A stretch of 64,000 nt of DNA from Paragordius varius. Lineage: Eukaryota > Nematomorpha. The translations under genes were made by a program, and so were the position numbers. This document shows, piece after piece, positions 47,868 to 59,390 of this stretch. The notes below the pieces were generated by a model that saw only the letters and a list, made by a program, of their open reading frames with translations, searched no databases and had not been told where the DNA came from. The stretch lies in assembly GCA_964247055.1 (NCBI GenBank), contig OZ176050.1:14818001-14882000 (forward strand), in the 5' to 3' direction. The first letter of the stretch is position 1. Every line of letters begins with the position of its first letter.

Positions 47868-50800
47868 AGCAACATTCAAGAAACACTTTTTGTGCAAATC
47901 TCGATAATTTTATTTTTTTCTTCTGTCTTTTGTACATGCTGTTTTTTTGTAATTTGCTAGAAATTTTCGTTAATTTTTTTGAATGTAAAATAGGGTAATA
48001 AATGTTGGAGTTTATTTTTGTGATTATTTTTTTTCTTCTAAAAGGTAATTTAATTGCACATTACTATATTCATTAGATCAAGGAGTTATCATTAATATTC
48101 ATAAGATGTAAATTTTATTTTTAATTGTTTTTTCCTCCTAAAGTTGGTCTACTTTTATTATTGTTGACTGTAGGGGGTGTATACATGAATAAAGTTGATC
48201 ATATAAGATTATAAACTTAATAACAAAATGAATTATAACAACCCCCGCTCGTTATGGTATATAGTAAAAATGGAAATTATACGGACAAAACGTAAAAATA
48301 TAAAGACAAATTTTTTTTCAACAGATAACCATACTTTCTCAAACCTTAATTTGTCCAATTAAAATGATTAAGTAACAATCATAAAGCATTCAATTAATTA
48401 TGTTACCAATATACCCCACTATTTTATACTTTGTAGTTTTTATATGTGGGTACACCTGTTTAGATCGTTATGTAACGCCTTATTGTGTTAAAAGCTTATC
48501 AAGACCAAGGTTTTAACCACAACTATTTCGTTGCAGAATACTATTTTTAGTTTGTATGGCTGGATATTGGGTTAATAATAGTTGCATAAAAAAATCGTTT
48601 ATTAATTCGTAATTGGTAAATTTGAATTAATAATTATATAAATGATTGGTAAAGGCCTATATAGCAATATTTGAAGCTACTGTTAATATTACCAACTCGT
48701 AAAACAGTAATATTGAAATTAACGGACATAACATAAAATATTAGATAATCATACTTAACATCATTCGAAGTATAGTCATAAATTTTTTCCATCTTTTTCT
48801 TAAAAAAACATGTAATTTTGAAAAAAATAATACTTATTCAAATACTGAACTTCGCCTCCTACACAGTTCGCTTATCTTTCAGTTAAATGACGTGCCAAAA
48901 AACGATTGTCTCTTCCGGAACCATTGTTATTGTTCAACACCTCCCAAATTATTGAAGGGCTGCTCTGCCAGGGTATGCCCCTTCGAAGTTTTAGTAGTCA
49001 GATGGCGCCAGCTGAGAAGAGGGATGCGGAAAAATATTTTATTGGAGCGATTATAAGGTTACATGGTCTAAATAAATCATTTGATGGCGAAAACGTAGTA
49101 TCACTGGGTTTCAAAAATTTATAACACACTATATCACTCTGTCCCACAAGACACAGAACATGGTATAAGTTTGATGAACTGGCTTAGCAAAGTGAAAACC
49201 ACGACTATACTGTTTTGGATTCACAAAATAATACCATTTCTATCACCCATCCCGATTCATTGCAAAAAGAATTCGTTCAGAAGCAAATTTGACCTTGCGA
49301 TTTAAGATTTGACATCTGTTAAAATTGTATGGGACTCATTTACTAATTATCTGTCCCTTTGCTCGCAGTCTTCTTTATTATTATTATTACATTTCATGTT
49401 TTCACTTTTGAGGGCGGTGATTAAAACAGGTCTGGCCATCTCTATCTATGGCGTCTTCTGCTTCTAGCTGGCAATTTACTATTTTTTTATTGCATCCATC
49501 CATCTCATTTTAGAGAGCCTACGTCTGCTGATTGATTTTGTGATAGATGCAATGCTTTTGTCAATTTAAGTATAACTTGAGTAATCATTAATAATTTTTG
49601 CAGTTTAGCGTCTTTAAAGGTATATCCACATTCTTTCACATCAAATCACATCTTTTAATATTTCGCAACCATATTCACATGTGATAATCGATATGTTTTT
49701 TATTGTTCCCGCCAAAACGATAACTTTCAACAGCCCTATTCTTCTGATGGTAATGCGATTTTTTCATGCATAACATTCGACATGCTTAAATATGATAAAA
49801 AATGAGAGGCTAGCTTTTGACGAACTCAACTTGTGTGTGTGGCTTGCCTTTTATATCAGAAGAACTAAATTGAGTCATTGTTAAATTAATCGTCTGCGTT
49901 CTGCTAACGTTTTTTCTAAATTAAACCGGTAATAATTTAAAGCTGGTAAACTAAATTATTTAAAATGCTTAATTTTTTAATATGTACATTTTTGACTGGT
50001 TATTTTTATCCAGATTAAATTGATTACAAATGATATATCATTAACCGTTTTATATCAACTCTCTAATAAAACTATACAATATATTTTCTGTCGGCTAATT
50101 TTAATAATAATAAAAATTATGCATTACTAAATTATTACTTTGATTAATTGTTATGTTAGCCAGGCAAATAATTAAGCACGATATTTTAATATATATTAAT
50201 TATATATTACGAGAACTAAAATCAAAACGCCTGAAAAAAATTTGATGGATTAAAAATATATTTTGTTTTAATTTAGGTCATTTTTTGGATAATAATATTT
50301 TTTAGGCCACGCAAGCAAATTCATTGATAAGATAATTATTTTATTATTGCAATTATACTTTAAAAAAAACAAAAATCTTCCATAATTTTTATACAGTGAC
50401 TGAAGTTGTCAAATATTTATGAATTTCCAAACTTTCCAACAATTTAGAGATAATATTGAAAATATGATGGCCACACTAACCATATAATTATTGTAGATAC
50501 ATATATATAGAACAATTCATAGCAATGCAACCAAACGAGCTATAAGTAAGTAGGTTTCTGTTGGACATATTTTCATTGTCACACAAATAACTCTTAGAGA
50601 AAATCTCCAACAAATAATTATAATTGGTCACACACACACACTATATTTTTTGCGTGTGTTTTTTGCACCATATCAAAACTATAGTAAGAGTAATGATTTG
50701 GCTTCATATCATTTTTTTGGCACAAACTTTCAGGTTTTGCTGATAATATTAAATAAAATGATTTATACGTGCATTATACCTCATTCTAATATCAATTAAT

Positions 50801-50920
50801 AAAATATTACTGAATTCCAAATCTAATTGCGCGATCCCAACCAAATTCCCAAAAACATGAAGATTTTTTAATTAAAAACAGCAAGTCCGACTTCAAAAAA
50901 AACGCGCAAAAATATCAGCA
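47868..50920. other. Intergenic DNA between CCT5 and opsin
   Basis: It contains the CCT5 3' end, two partial family M MITEs (left arm at 48263-48440 starting AGTAAAAATGGAAATTATAC, and 48704-48760) and a short GC-richer open stretch near 48846-49330. The last ~1.5 kb is AT-rich with no recognisable feature. The opsin promoter must lie in its right part, but no element can be asserted. Confidence 0.5.
48846..49130 (+). other. Unassigned open stretch, possible decayed exon
   Basis: An open frame ends at TAA 49122-49124 and reads LPEPLLLFNTSQIIEG, then MAPAEKRDAEKYFIGAII. It is in local sequence of higher GC than its surroundings. No start context, splice partner or known domain was recognised. 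It could be a captured gene fragment or an old element. Confidence 0.25.
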
Positions 50921-53900
50921 ATGAATTACGTATTAAATCAATCCTTTTCAGCGGGTTTGAATAATTCGGTTACACCGAATGTGGGAGCTATCGTTACGGC
51001 CTATTCGGCCGCCAGATACAGTAATCCAGCAACGTATGCCATTCACGAAGTTTACCTGAATAAATCGGAATATGGGAGGGAATATCCCAAAAAATGGTTA
51101 CAGTACCCGCCTCAACCATACTACATGCATAATATTTTTACACTTGTTATTTTTATCATTGGAGCCATTGGGATACCTGAAAACCTTTTTTCACTCTACA
51201 TTTTTGCCACGTAAGTTTTAGTTAACTTAATGAATCATAGCTATGAATTTACTAACACTTAAAAAGTTTTTTAAAAAACGAAATCTTAAAAATTATCTCA
51301 TTATAGGAAATGCAAGTTATCAATAAATGTTCCAAAGTTAAATATTATTTATATGGAAAATATGTGATTGGTCCTAATTATATATGCACAGAGAAAAACA
51401 ATTATGCCAAAATTTACTTTTCTTCTGTAAAAATATTTCTTAAGTTTATATTGATTTTTCATACCGCTATCTAAAAGGTTTGCTTGCACAGAATAAGAAA
51501 GGGAAAAAAATAAGAAATTTAATAGTTTCTTTAATTAAGGTAGGACATTGTAATTACAGCATAATTATACCGCTTAGTGCGCATTTTTCTCCAATAAAAA
51601 TATGATCCAAATACACTATCAAAATATAAAACAATATTATTTATCATTAAAACAATACTATCCTTAAGTTTTGTAAGATTTAGTTGATTTGACAATCTTC
51701 AATCGATCTGACCGAATTGAAAATTTACAGGTATTATGGTTAAAACTCAGTGAAATCTTTATGTTAACATAATAACCATCTAACTTTGGTCTAAACCAAT
51801 AATCACCGAAAATTTCGAAAGACCAAACAAAATAATTTTCGATCCTCAAGAACCGTGCACCATAGAATACCGACAAATATTGTATAGTTGTTAAAAACAT
51901 ATACCATTTACAGTTCAAATTCACCCAAGAACAATTCAAATTCACCCTCAAACAATTCAAATTCACCCTTGAACAATTCAAATTCACTTTTGAACAATTT
52001 AAATTCACCCTAAAAATATATTATGTATATTCGAACTAATATAACTCATTATTAATATAAAATATATGTATATGTTATAGTTTATTATTTTACAGTATTA
52101 TCTTAATTTAAAACAAAATTTTTATTTTTTAAAAATATATAAAAATATTGGTAATTTTTAATCTTAAAAAACATATATTTTATTTGAGGGTGAATTTTAA
52201 TTGTTCGAGGGTGAATTTGAATTGTTCGAGGGTGAATTTGAATTGTTTAAGGGTGAAATTGAATTGTAAATGAGAGATTATACTTATATAACTTTATCTG
52301 AAAAATAAATGAATTAAAAAGCATTTTTAGGGTGGCCCATACGCCCTTAGAGCCGCAGTTTGAATTTTGGTGCAAACTGTAAACTGTTTTGCCCAATTCT
52401 TGAAATTAATTATGTATAATGATATTAGAGAAAAATCATTACAATCTCCGTCCAATTTCATCATAATGAATCTGGCCCTGGCAGATTTGTTGATCTTAAG
52501 CAGTAACTGTCCGCTCAATTTCGTGTCGGGATTGTATGGAAGATGGGTTTTTGGACCTTTAGGTATAAAAAAGTATTTTATCATCAGAAAAACTGTCAAT
52601 GTAAATTAAAAATCTATTTTTAATATTTCCTTTCTAGTATCCCTATTTTATTTATTACTTTATTTTAGGCCAGCGACCGGTCTAATCAGATTGTTCAATA
52701 AAAAAAATTAATTTAACATTTAGTTTATGACTACCCAATTATCTGATAATTTACGAGTCCATCTTTATTTAGTTAATTTAGCCAAATATTTGTTTGGCAA
52801 GCAAGATTTTAAAAATTTCAATAATTATTCACACAAAATTCCATGCTTAATTTTAACTGCACAATTTTGACTTCATCATTCGATTGTCTTTCTCTCGCCT
52901 GTACTATCTATGCTTTATCGCAGTTCAAATATGCAATATATACATGTCTATTTTACACTTTGCCATTTAAAACAATGAGTTATATTAAAAAAATTCATTT
53001 TTTAAAAAGTATGGATGTCTTTTAGAATAAAACATTTGTATTACGTTTCCGTTTAATTTTAATTTTAACACTGTATTATGAGTAGGATGTGATATATATG
53101 GTTTTTCTGGATGCGTTTTTGGTCTTGCATCGATATGTACGATTGCACTGATAGCTTATGACCGGCTTTACAATGTTATGACTTCCTTGTCCATGAAAAA
53201 AATTAGTTATACAACTATTGGACTTTACGTGGCTGGCGTTTGGATTTACTGTACAATCTGGTCGGCAGTTCCCTTTTTTAATATTTCTTCATATGGGTTG
53301 GAAGGATTCCTCACCACATGTACTATTGATTACACTGATCAGGTTTATTTTTTCGGTTACATTAATTTAAATGAGAAAAAATGGAATTTTTAACATTACA
53401 GCAGTAGGGAATCAGGAATCCATTAAATTTAATGATTTTTTTTCACGCGCTTGTATTTCAATGATACTTTGCTGACCGCTAGGTTAATGAAAAATTTTGT
53501 TCGATAAAATTTAATCACATAATACTATAGTGTTCGAAATCTCTAGGGTAATTATTTTATTTAATTAAAATGTTGCAACTAAGTTTTTTTTCAATCTATA
53601 TGATAATAGTTATTTTTATACAATGATATTTAAGAAGTAACTATTTTTTAAGTTAAAAACCATTGATGGTATATCTGCAAAGTTTGATTTAATTTTAAAC
53701 TAATATAAAATAAACTATAAATTTTACGATATAGACGGAAATGGCAAGACTCTACAATCTCCTGTTGTTTATATTCTGTTTTATGATTCCATTGTTAATT
53801 ATTGCTGGAACATACTTTAAGATTTTCCGCATCCTGGCTGAACATCAAAGGGAAATGGAAAAACAATGCAAGACTATGAAGCAAGCTGAGAGTCGAGTCC

Positions 53901-55823
53901 TCACAAAAAAATTCAATAAATCTGTCAAGATGGCTAAGATAGCCCTTTACCTGTTTTGTGGGTTTTATTTTTACTTTTCTAAATCTATCATATCGTAGGT
54001 GTATTGTAATATTAAGCAATTATCCGAACTCAAAACATACACCGCAAAAAAATCATTAATTTTCTTAACATGCTTTGAGGATTATTCAGTATAAAAAGTA
54101 AATTATAGATGCTAAAATGCAGAAAAGAGAAATTAAAATCCTCAAAGCCTCAGATTACCTATTTATGACAATAGTGGGTTATTCTAAGCCGTTTAAAATT
54201 GTGCAATATATAATGTTTTATACAGAGATTAACTTAGCACGGGTGACCATATGATCTAATCAAAAAGCATGACAAAAGCATATAGTTGAAATTTTATTTC
54301 GGGCTAATATAATCACACCCTTGAGAAATAAATTTCCATTATAAGTCTGTAGAAAGTGTATGGCTTAGGATCAAAGGGACACTCCAAACCATTGAGATGA
54401 ATAATATAATATAACGAAAAAGAGGGCGTTTGCTGTTTGCCCATCATAGTTTATTAAAACAGTAAAGTAAAAACTAAAGACAAATAAATTATTAAAGGAC
54501 AACCATATTTTTTAAACTTTGTTTTTTTGATAAATCTCACTGTTTTGTGTAAATAAAAAATAGAGAATTGGTAACTAAACATCCATTTATATATTACAAA
54601 ATTGTAATTATTTTTAGTTTATGTATAAAAGATTAAGGTTCAAAAAAGTGTTGCCTTTAAAATATTTGTATTATAGTTTTACATTTTGTGTGTATAAATC
54701 CAATTTTAAATATACCATTCACAGTTCTAATTCACCCTTGAACAATTCAAATTCCCCCTTGAACAATATAAATTCACCTTCGAACAATTCAAATTCACCT
54801 TTGAACAATTCGAATTCACCCTAAAAATAAATTATGTGTTTTCGAACTAATATAACTCATTATTAATGAGAAATATATCTTTATGTCATATTTTATTATT
54901 TTTTCAATATTATTTCAATTTAAAACAAATTTTTTTAAAAAAATATACAAAAATATTAGGTAATTTTTAATCTAAAAACATGTATTTTATTTGAGGGTGA
55001 ATTTGAATTGTTTAAGGGTGAATTTGAATTGTTTAAGGGTGAATTTGAATTGTAAATGGTATATTTTAAATTTAGAAACTAGAGATGTTTTATATAATTT
55101 TATTTATAGGTATATAGTTGCCTGGGGACCCTATTCCTTTGTTTGGTTTTTGTGTGCCGTTGGTTATTGTGATTATGTGACACCCTTCATGTCAATGTTA
55201 CCAGCTATCTTTGCCAAAACAGCGGGTCTTTACAATCCCCTCATCTATATGGCTTCTCATGATAAGTTTAAAGATGTAAAATTATTTGATTTAAATTGAA
55301 ATAGGAGTTTTGCTTATTTGATAGTTTCAAGGTTTAGACTAGGCTTATTTTTGGGGCAAAATATAAGGGGAAATGGGTTGGAAATGAACCGTGCTCTGCT
55401 CCTTAACACTAAAAACAAATTTTACCCGTAAAGGCCAAAAAATCAATACACTACTTATTACATGCATTTTTAGCTTTGTGCTTGCATAGGTCCTTAAAAA
55501 GAAGTACCGTATTTTCCGTGTCATAATGGAACGCGTGAAAGAGGAAGAAAAAGCTCAGAAAGAAGCTCAAAAATCCGAGGTTTCCATGGCAACCACAGAA
55601 GTTTCAAGCGCTGAATTTGGTGGAACAACTTCAGTGGGTCCTTCTACGGCCCAACCCTTGGGGCCTGGGGATGGTAAAAAATTGAATGAAGCCACAAACG
55701 CTACAACGGATAAAAGTAATTTTTTGGGGGATTTTTTTCGTATAATAATGTACCCTCCCTTATGAAAACTTTATACTTTTTCATATTGCAGAGAATGGGA
55801 TTGAAAACATAGAAATGAAGTAA
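50921..55823 (+). CDS. Rhabdomeric-type opsin, 443 aa
   Basis: Seven exons join in phase: 50921-51210, 52429-52562, 53086-53342, 53735-53961, 55110-55275, 55490-55715 and 55792-55823 (1,332 nt). It is a seven-helix, retinal-binding, light-activated receptor. The retinal lysine is K339 (AIFAKTAGLYNP). The disulfide cysteines are C143 (GCDIYGF) and C220 (LTTCTIDY). The r-opsin counterion glutamate is E214 (GLEGFLTTC), the helix 2 motif is NLALADLL and the helix 7 motif is NPLIY (345-349). The long third loop before KMAKIAL and the Lys/Glu-rich tail fit Gq-coupled visual opsins. Oddities are DRL (167-169) for DRY, VAWGPY for AWTPY and SHDKFK for SHPKYR. N-glycosylation sites lie at N6 and N14. 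Exon 4 is ended at GG|GTTTTAT because that alone restores the normal helix 6 spacing. An AATAAA is at 56072. Confidence 0.95.
51900..52272. mobile_element. Foldback-like element C in opsin intron 1
   Basis: The left arm opens TATACCATTTACAGTTCAAA and carries about five 21-bp units AATTCACCCTTGAACAATTCA. The right arm carries about four mirrored units ending GAATTGTAAATG. The spacer with ATAACTCATTATTAATATAA is shared with B and D. Length 373 bp. Confidence 0.85.
52985..53073. mobile_element. Family M MITE right arm in opsin intron 2
   Basis: AAAAGTATGGATGTCTTTTA, then TTACGTTTCCGTTTAATTTT, ends AACACTG-TA. Only the right half is visible. It ends 12 nt before exon 3, so it supplies most of the acceptor region. 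Confidence 0.65.
54460..54710. mobile_element. Family M MITE abutted by foldback element D, opsin intron 4
   Basis: CAGTAAAGTAAAAACTAAAG and AAAGGACAACCATATTTTTT form the left arm. GTTTTACATTTTGTGTGTAT and CCAATTTTAAA form the right arm, where the expected ACTG tip is replaced by the start of element D. Confidence 0.65.
54711..55063. mobile_element. Foldback-like element D in opsin intron 4
   Basis: It opens TATACCATTCACAGTTCTAA with about five 21-bp units (AATTCACCTTTGAACAATTCG type) and closes with three mirrored units and TTGTAAATGGTATA. Both tips are present. Its right tip lies 46 nt before exon 5. Confidence 0.85.
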
Positions 55824-57089
55824 ATCAAGGCAAGAATATTTAAATCTTTTAAGATCGTGTGTACGTTAATAATGAGACGGTTTCCTTTAATATATTTTTA
55901 TCGATATAACTCAAAAATGCACCCTTTTTTATGTTCAATTAACAATGATAATATATATCCACGATAAAAGTATAATTATTTATGTACCCATACCATCCTA
56001 CAATTATACATTTTTATTTATTAACCCCACACATCTCCTTTTATCATCATAAACCAATATATACTCCAAAAAATAAAATACTCTGATTTTTTTGTATTTT
56101 AAAATTTAATAAAAGAACTGGAAAAGAAAATATGAATTTATATGGAACAAATCTAAAGTTATAAGAGTATATGCGTTACAATGGGCGCCGATCGAAAATA
56201 TGATAAAGTCGATTAAAAGAAACTAGAGTGAGTTTAATAATTGATCCATTTTAATTTGGCAGTTGAACGAAAGTTCCGATATTCAAGAATTCTGGAATGC
56301 AAGAAATGCGGAGTAGAACGCCCTTCTGATATACGATTTCGGCTTCGTCACCAAATCCAATCGTGAGATTATTGGGTTACTGTTTGATTATAAACTAAGA
56401 ATAATAAATGTTAAAGCTAAAGGATAAGAGAAGTATCAGAGTTTTTTCCTGACCAGGACTTAAACATAGTACAAAATATAACTCTAAAACTAAATGAATT
56501 ATTTATATTCTGATACATAAGTATATCTGCATGATGCTTTATGGAAAAGTTATTTACACTTTTGAGCTCATGAGTTCATATCATAACATGGCAAAGTGGG
56601 CACATTTTGTTAAATAAAGTTTTTTGATGGTGCTTCGTTCCATTAAAAAATATCACCAAAATATATATAAAAACTAATAAGAAAAAACTATATTATTATG
56701 AGAGAGTCAAATTTTCTAGTCCCCCCTAAAATAAACGTAATGCCGAGATCGGGTGATAAAAATTATAAATAAATGCTAATTTTTGACATCAAAAAGGTTT
56801 TTCCCGAAAAAAGATTATTTTGGTAAATTTAATTTATAGATATCTATTTTGAGGGATAGAAACGGCGTAAAAACGCATTAAATTATCATACTTTTTCTAT
56901 ATAATTCGAAGCTAAACATTTCCATCACATCAAAATTTTAGTTTAGGAATCCTTTTATTAAAATTGGGGAATTCTTGTGAAAAAACAAACAATTTAAATT
57001 TAATTTAAGGACAACGAATATTTGGATCAAAAATCTGAGATTCGAAATGTTTAGCACTATCGAATTACAAAAAAAGTGTATTAAGATAT
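55824..57089. other. Intergenic DNA downstream of opsin
   Basis: AT-rich. It contains the opsin 3' end and one compositional outlier at 56225-56365. No other feature is seen. Confidence 0.45.
56252..56363 (+). other. Exon-like GC-richer block, strand uncertain
   Basis: On the plus strand, an AG (GGCAG) is followed by an open frame RYSRILECKKCGVERPSD ending in TGA near 56363. It has a CxxC pair and a following Arg/His run that recall a small zinc finger. On the minus strand the same DNA is open as GFGDEAEIVYQKGVLLRIS and ends in TAA. I cannot choose, and no partner exon was found. Confidence 0.3.
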
Positions 57090-58415
57090 TGTTATCTTGT
57101 AAAGATAAGGGGAGGAGATAATATAAGAAATGAGAAAAAAATGAATTATAACAATAAAATTTCAAGTAACAAAGATTATAATATTTACATATTACACAAA
57201 AAATATTGAAAATAATACAATTCAAATAACGGTGAAAGTTATGATATGTATTTCACATTTGCATGTAACCCAGAGAATTATGATATTATAAAAATAACGT
57301 ATATCTTCCAGATTTGCATAACATCACTTCCCCCTTAAGAGAACCGGACCGGCTTCCGCCGAATTCTCTCGGGGTAACGACGCTCGTGCGGATTTTCATT
57401 GATATTGTCATTATTGCTATTAATGTTATCATTACTACTTTTTTGAGTGACCGGTGTCGTTAAGTTGGCGGTGTGTCGACGAATCTTGGTTTGAAAGATA
57501 ACATCCTATGTTATGTGTGTCGACGTGTTTCATTTGATCTCTGCATCATGCCACCCTAGACCATTTCTTTTAAACTGGTCCAGGCGCACTGAAATACTAT
57601 CGGCGCTGTAAGGAATCTGAACAGTGTCCTTTTGTAACTGACACATCCTCTTATTGTTGAAATCGTCGAGGGTGTAGCTTTAACTCGACCTGGGGAGGTA
57701 GGCGTCTTACCGATCAATCTTATTGCAAGCTTGTCCGCGCCACTCTTAGTTACCCATTCATCAAATGTTGAATGATGTGCGAGTCCTCCCCAGTCATTTG
57801 TTGATAATGATTCCAAAGTTGCTATAGAATAGCCCGTTCGCTTTCAGTGCAATGGCGGTTGAACATTTTTTTGGCAGTTTGATCTACATTAGCGAAATGG
57901 TTGGGTTTTCCGCATTTGCAATTGCGGTTTCAGGCGGGACATTTGCTTGGCCCATGAACGCTCCAACCCTTGCGCGAATTGTCCGAGGCTTTGTTGTAAT
58001 CGATTAAAATTATAACCATTGTTATAATTGGTATTATCATTATTTTTGATGGACATGTTGGTGATATTGGCAATTGACATTGTCATGGTTGTTGCATTTT
58101 GGACTCTTCCACCATCCGAGTTTGGAACCCGATGGGCTCACTGATGTGTTAGATTAGTTGTTAGATTAGTTCGGTACTCGAATTGCCACCAATGTTATCT
58201 TGGTATGATAAGGAGATGAGATAATATAAGAAATGAGAAAAAAATACAATAAAATTTCAAGTAACAAAGATTATAATATTTACATATTACACAAAAAATA
58301 TAGAAAATAATACAATTCAAATAACGGTGAAAGTTATGATATGTATTCCACATTTGCATGTAACCCAGAGAATTATGATATAAAAATAAAGTATATCTTC
58401 CAGATTTGCATAACA
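57090..58415 (-). mobile_element. Small LTR retroelement (TRIM-like), non-autonomous
   Basis: Two direct repeats of about 234 bp (57090-57323) and 223 bp (58193-58415) begin TGTTATCTTG and end GCATAACA. They flank 869 bp of unrelated interior. The 5 bp outside, GATAT, occur on both sides as a target duplication. On the minus strand a TGGTGGCAATTCG stretch directly follows the right-hand LTR (primer-site position), and a purine run AAGGGGGAAG precedes the left-hand LTR (polypurine tract). This fixes the orientation. The interior is far too short for gag and pol, so it is defective or parasitic. The two LTRs are very similar, so the insertion is fairly young. Confidence 0.85.
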
Positions 58416-58695
58416 GATATCATGAAGTGTTTTGATACTATTTGCATCATGCCTCAAATTGATAAGTAGGCCTCCACTTCATTTATAGTTAAAATTATCA
58501 AACATTGCTCCTATGTATTAGATAAAAAGAGCTTATATATATTTTTTGTAACTTCTTGATCAATCAGGGAGAGCTCCAAAACACGGTTGATAAGAACAGC
58601 TGATATTAAAATAAAAAATATCAAATTTTTGATGATAAAATGTGGCCTGAAAGCATTATAAATTTTATTAATATTTTCTAACCATAATATACATT

Positions 58696-59390
58696 TATAC
58701 CATTTGCACTTCAAGAGTGTCCTTGAACACTTCAAGTTGGTCCTTGAACAATTTAAGTTAGTCCTTAAACAGTTCAAGTTGGTCCTTGAACAATTCAAGT
58801 TGGTTGAACATTTCAAGTTGGTCCTTGAACACTTCAAGGTGGTCCTTAAAATTAATTTTGATTTAACGATAATTTTTGCATTTATTTTTTTATTTTATTA
58901 TTTATTAACCTAATTTTCTTTATTTATTATATATTTATTCATTTAAAAATAAAATTTTATATTTAAAAACCACTTTTATGTTTTAAACTATTTTTTTTCC
59001 AATTTAACAAAATTATTGACTTTTAAATGTATTTTAATTAATAACCCAGAAAACTTATATATTATTTTATTTCGTGTTAAAATCTTAAAAATATCTAAAA
59101 TTATTTTAAGATATCGATAAAGATATACGGTTTCTTAAAAAAGTTGATATCGATTTAAAATTGATGTTAAATAATAGAAAATAGGGTAAAAACAATAAAA
59201 TAGATTAATTATTTACGATTTTATTGATAAAAGTTAAAAACAAAACAAAAAAGTCAAAGGACCAACTTGAACTGTTCAAGGACCAACTTGAACTGCCTAA
59301 GGACCAACTTGAATTGTTCAAGGACCAACTTGAGATGTTCAAGGACCAACTTGAAGTGTTCAAGGACACTCTTGAAGTGCAAATGGTATA
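58696..59390. mobile_element. Foldback-like element E, second subfamily
   Basis: The left arm opens TATACCATTTGCACTTCAAG and carries about six units of the 21-bp type GTCCTTGAACAATTCAAGTTG. The right arm carries six mirrored units AAGGACCAACTTGAACTGTTC and closes CTTGAAGTGCAAATGGTATA. The 420-bp spacer differs from that of elements A-D, but tip and unit are related. The open frames on both strands here are repeat artefacts. Confidence 0.88.

Noticed and set aside
51664-52008. Minus-strand frame with VNLNCSR repeats
   Set aside because: It is the translated arm of element C and has no other coding support.
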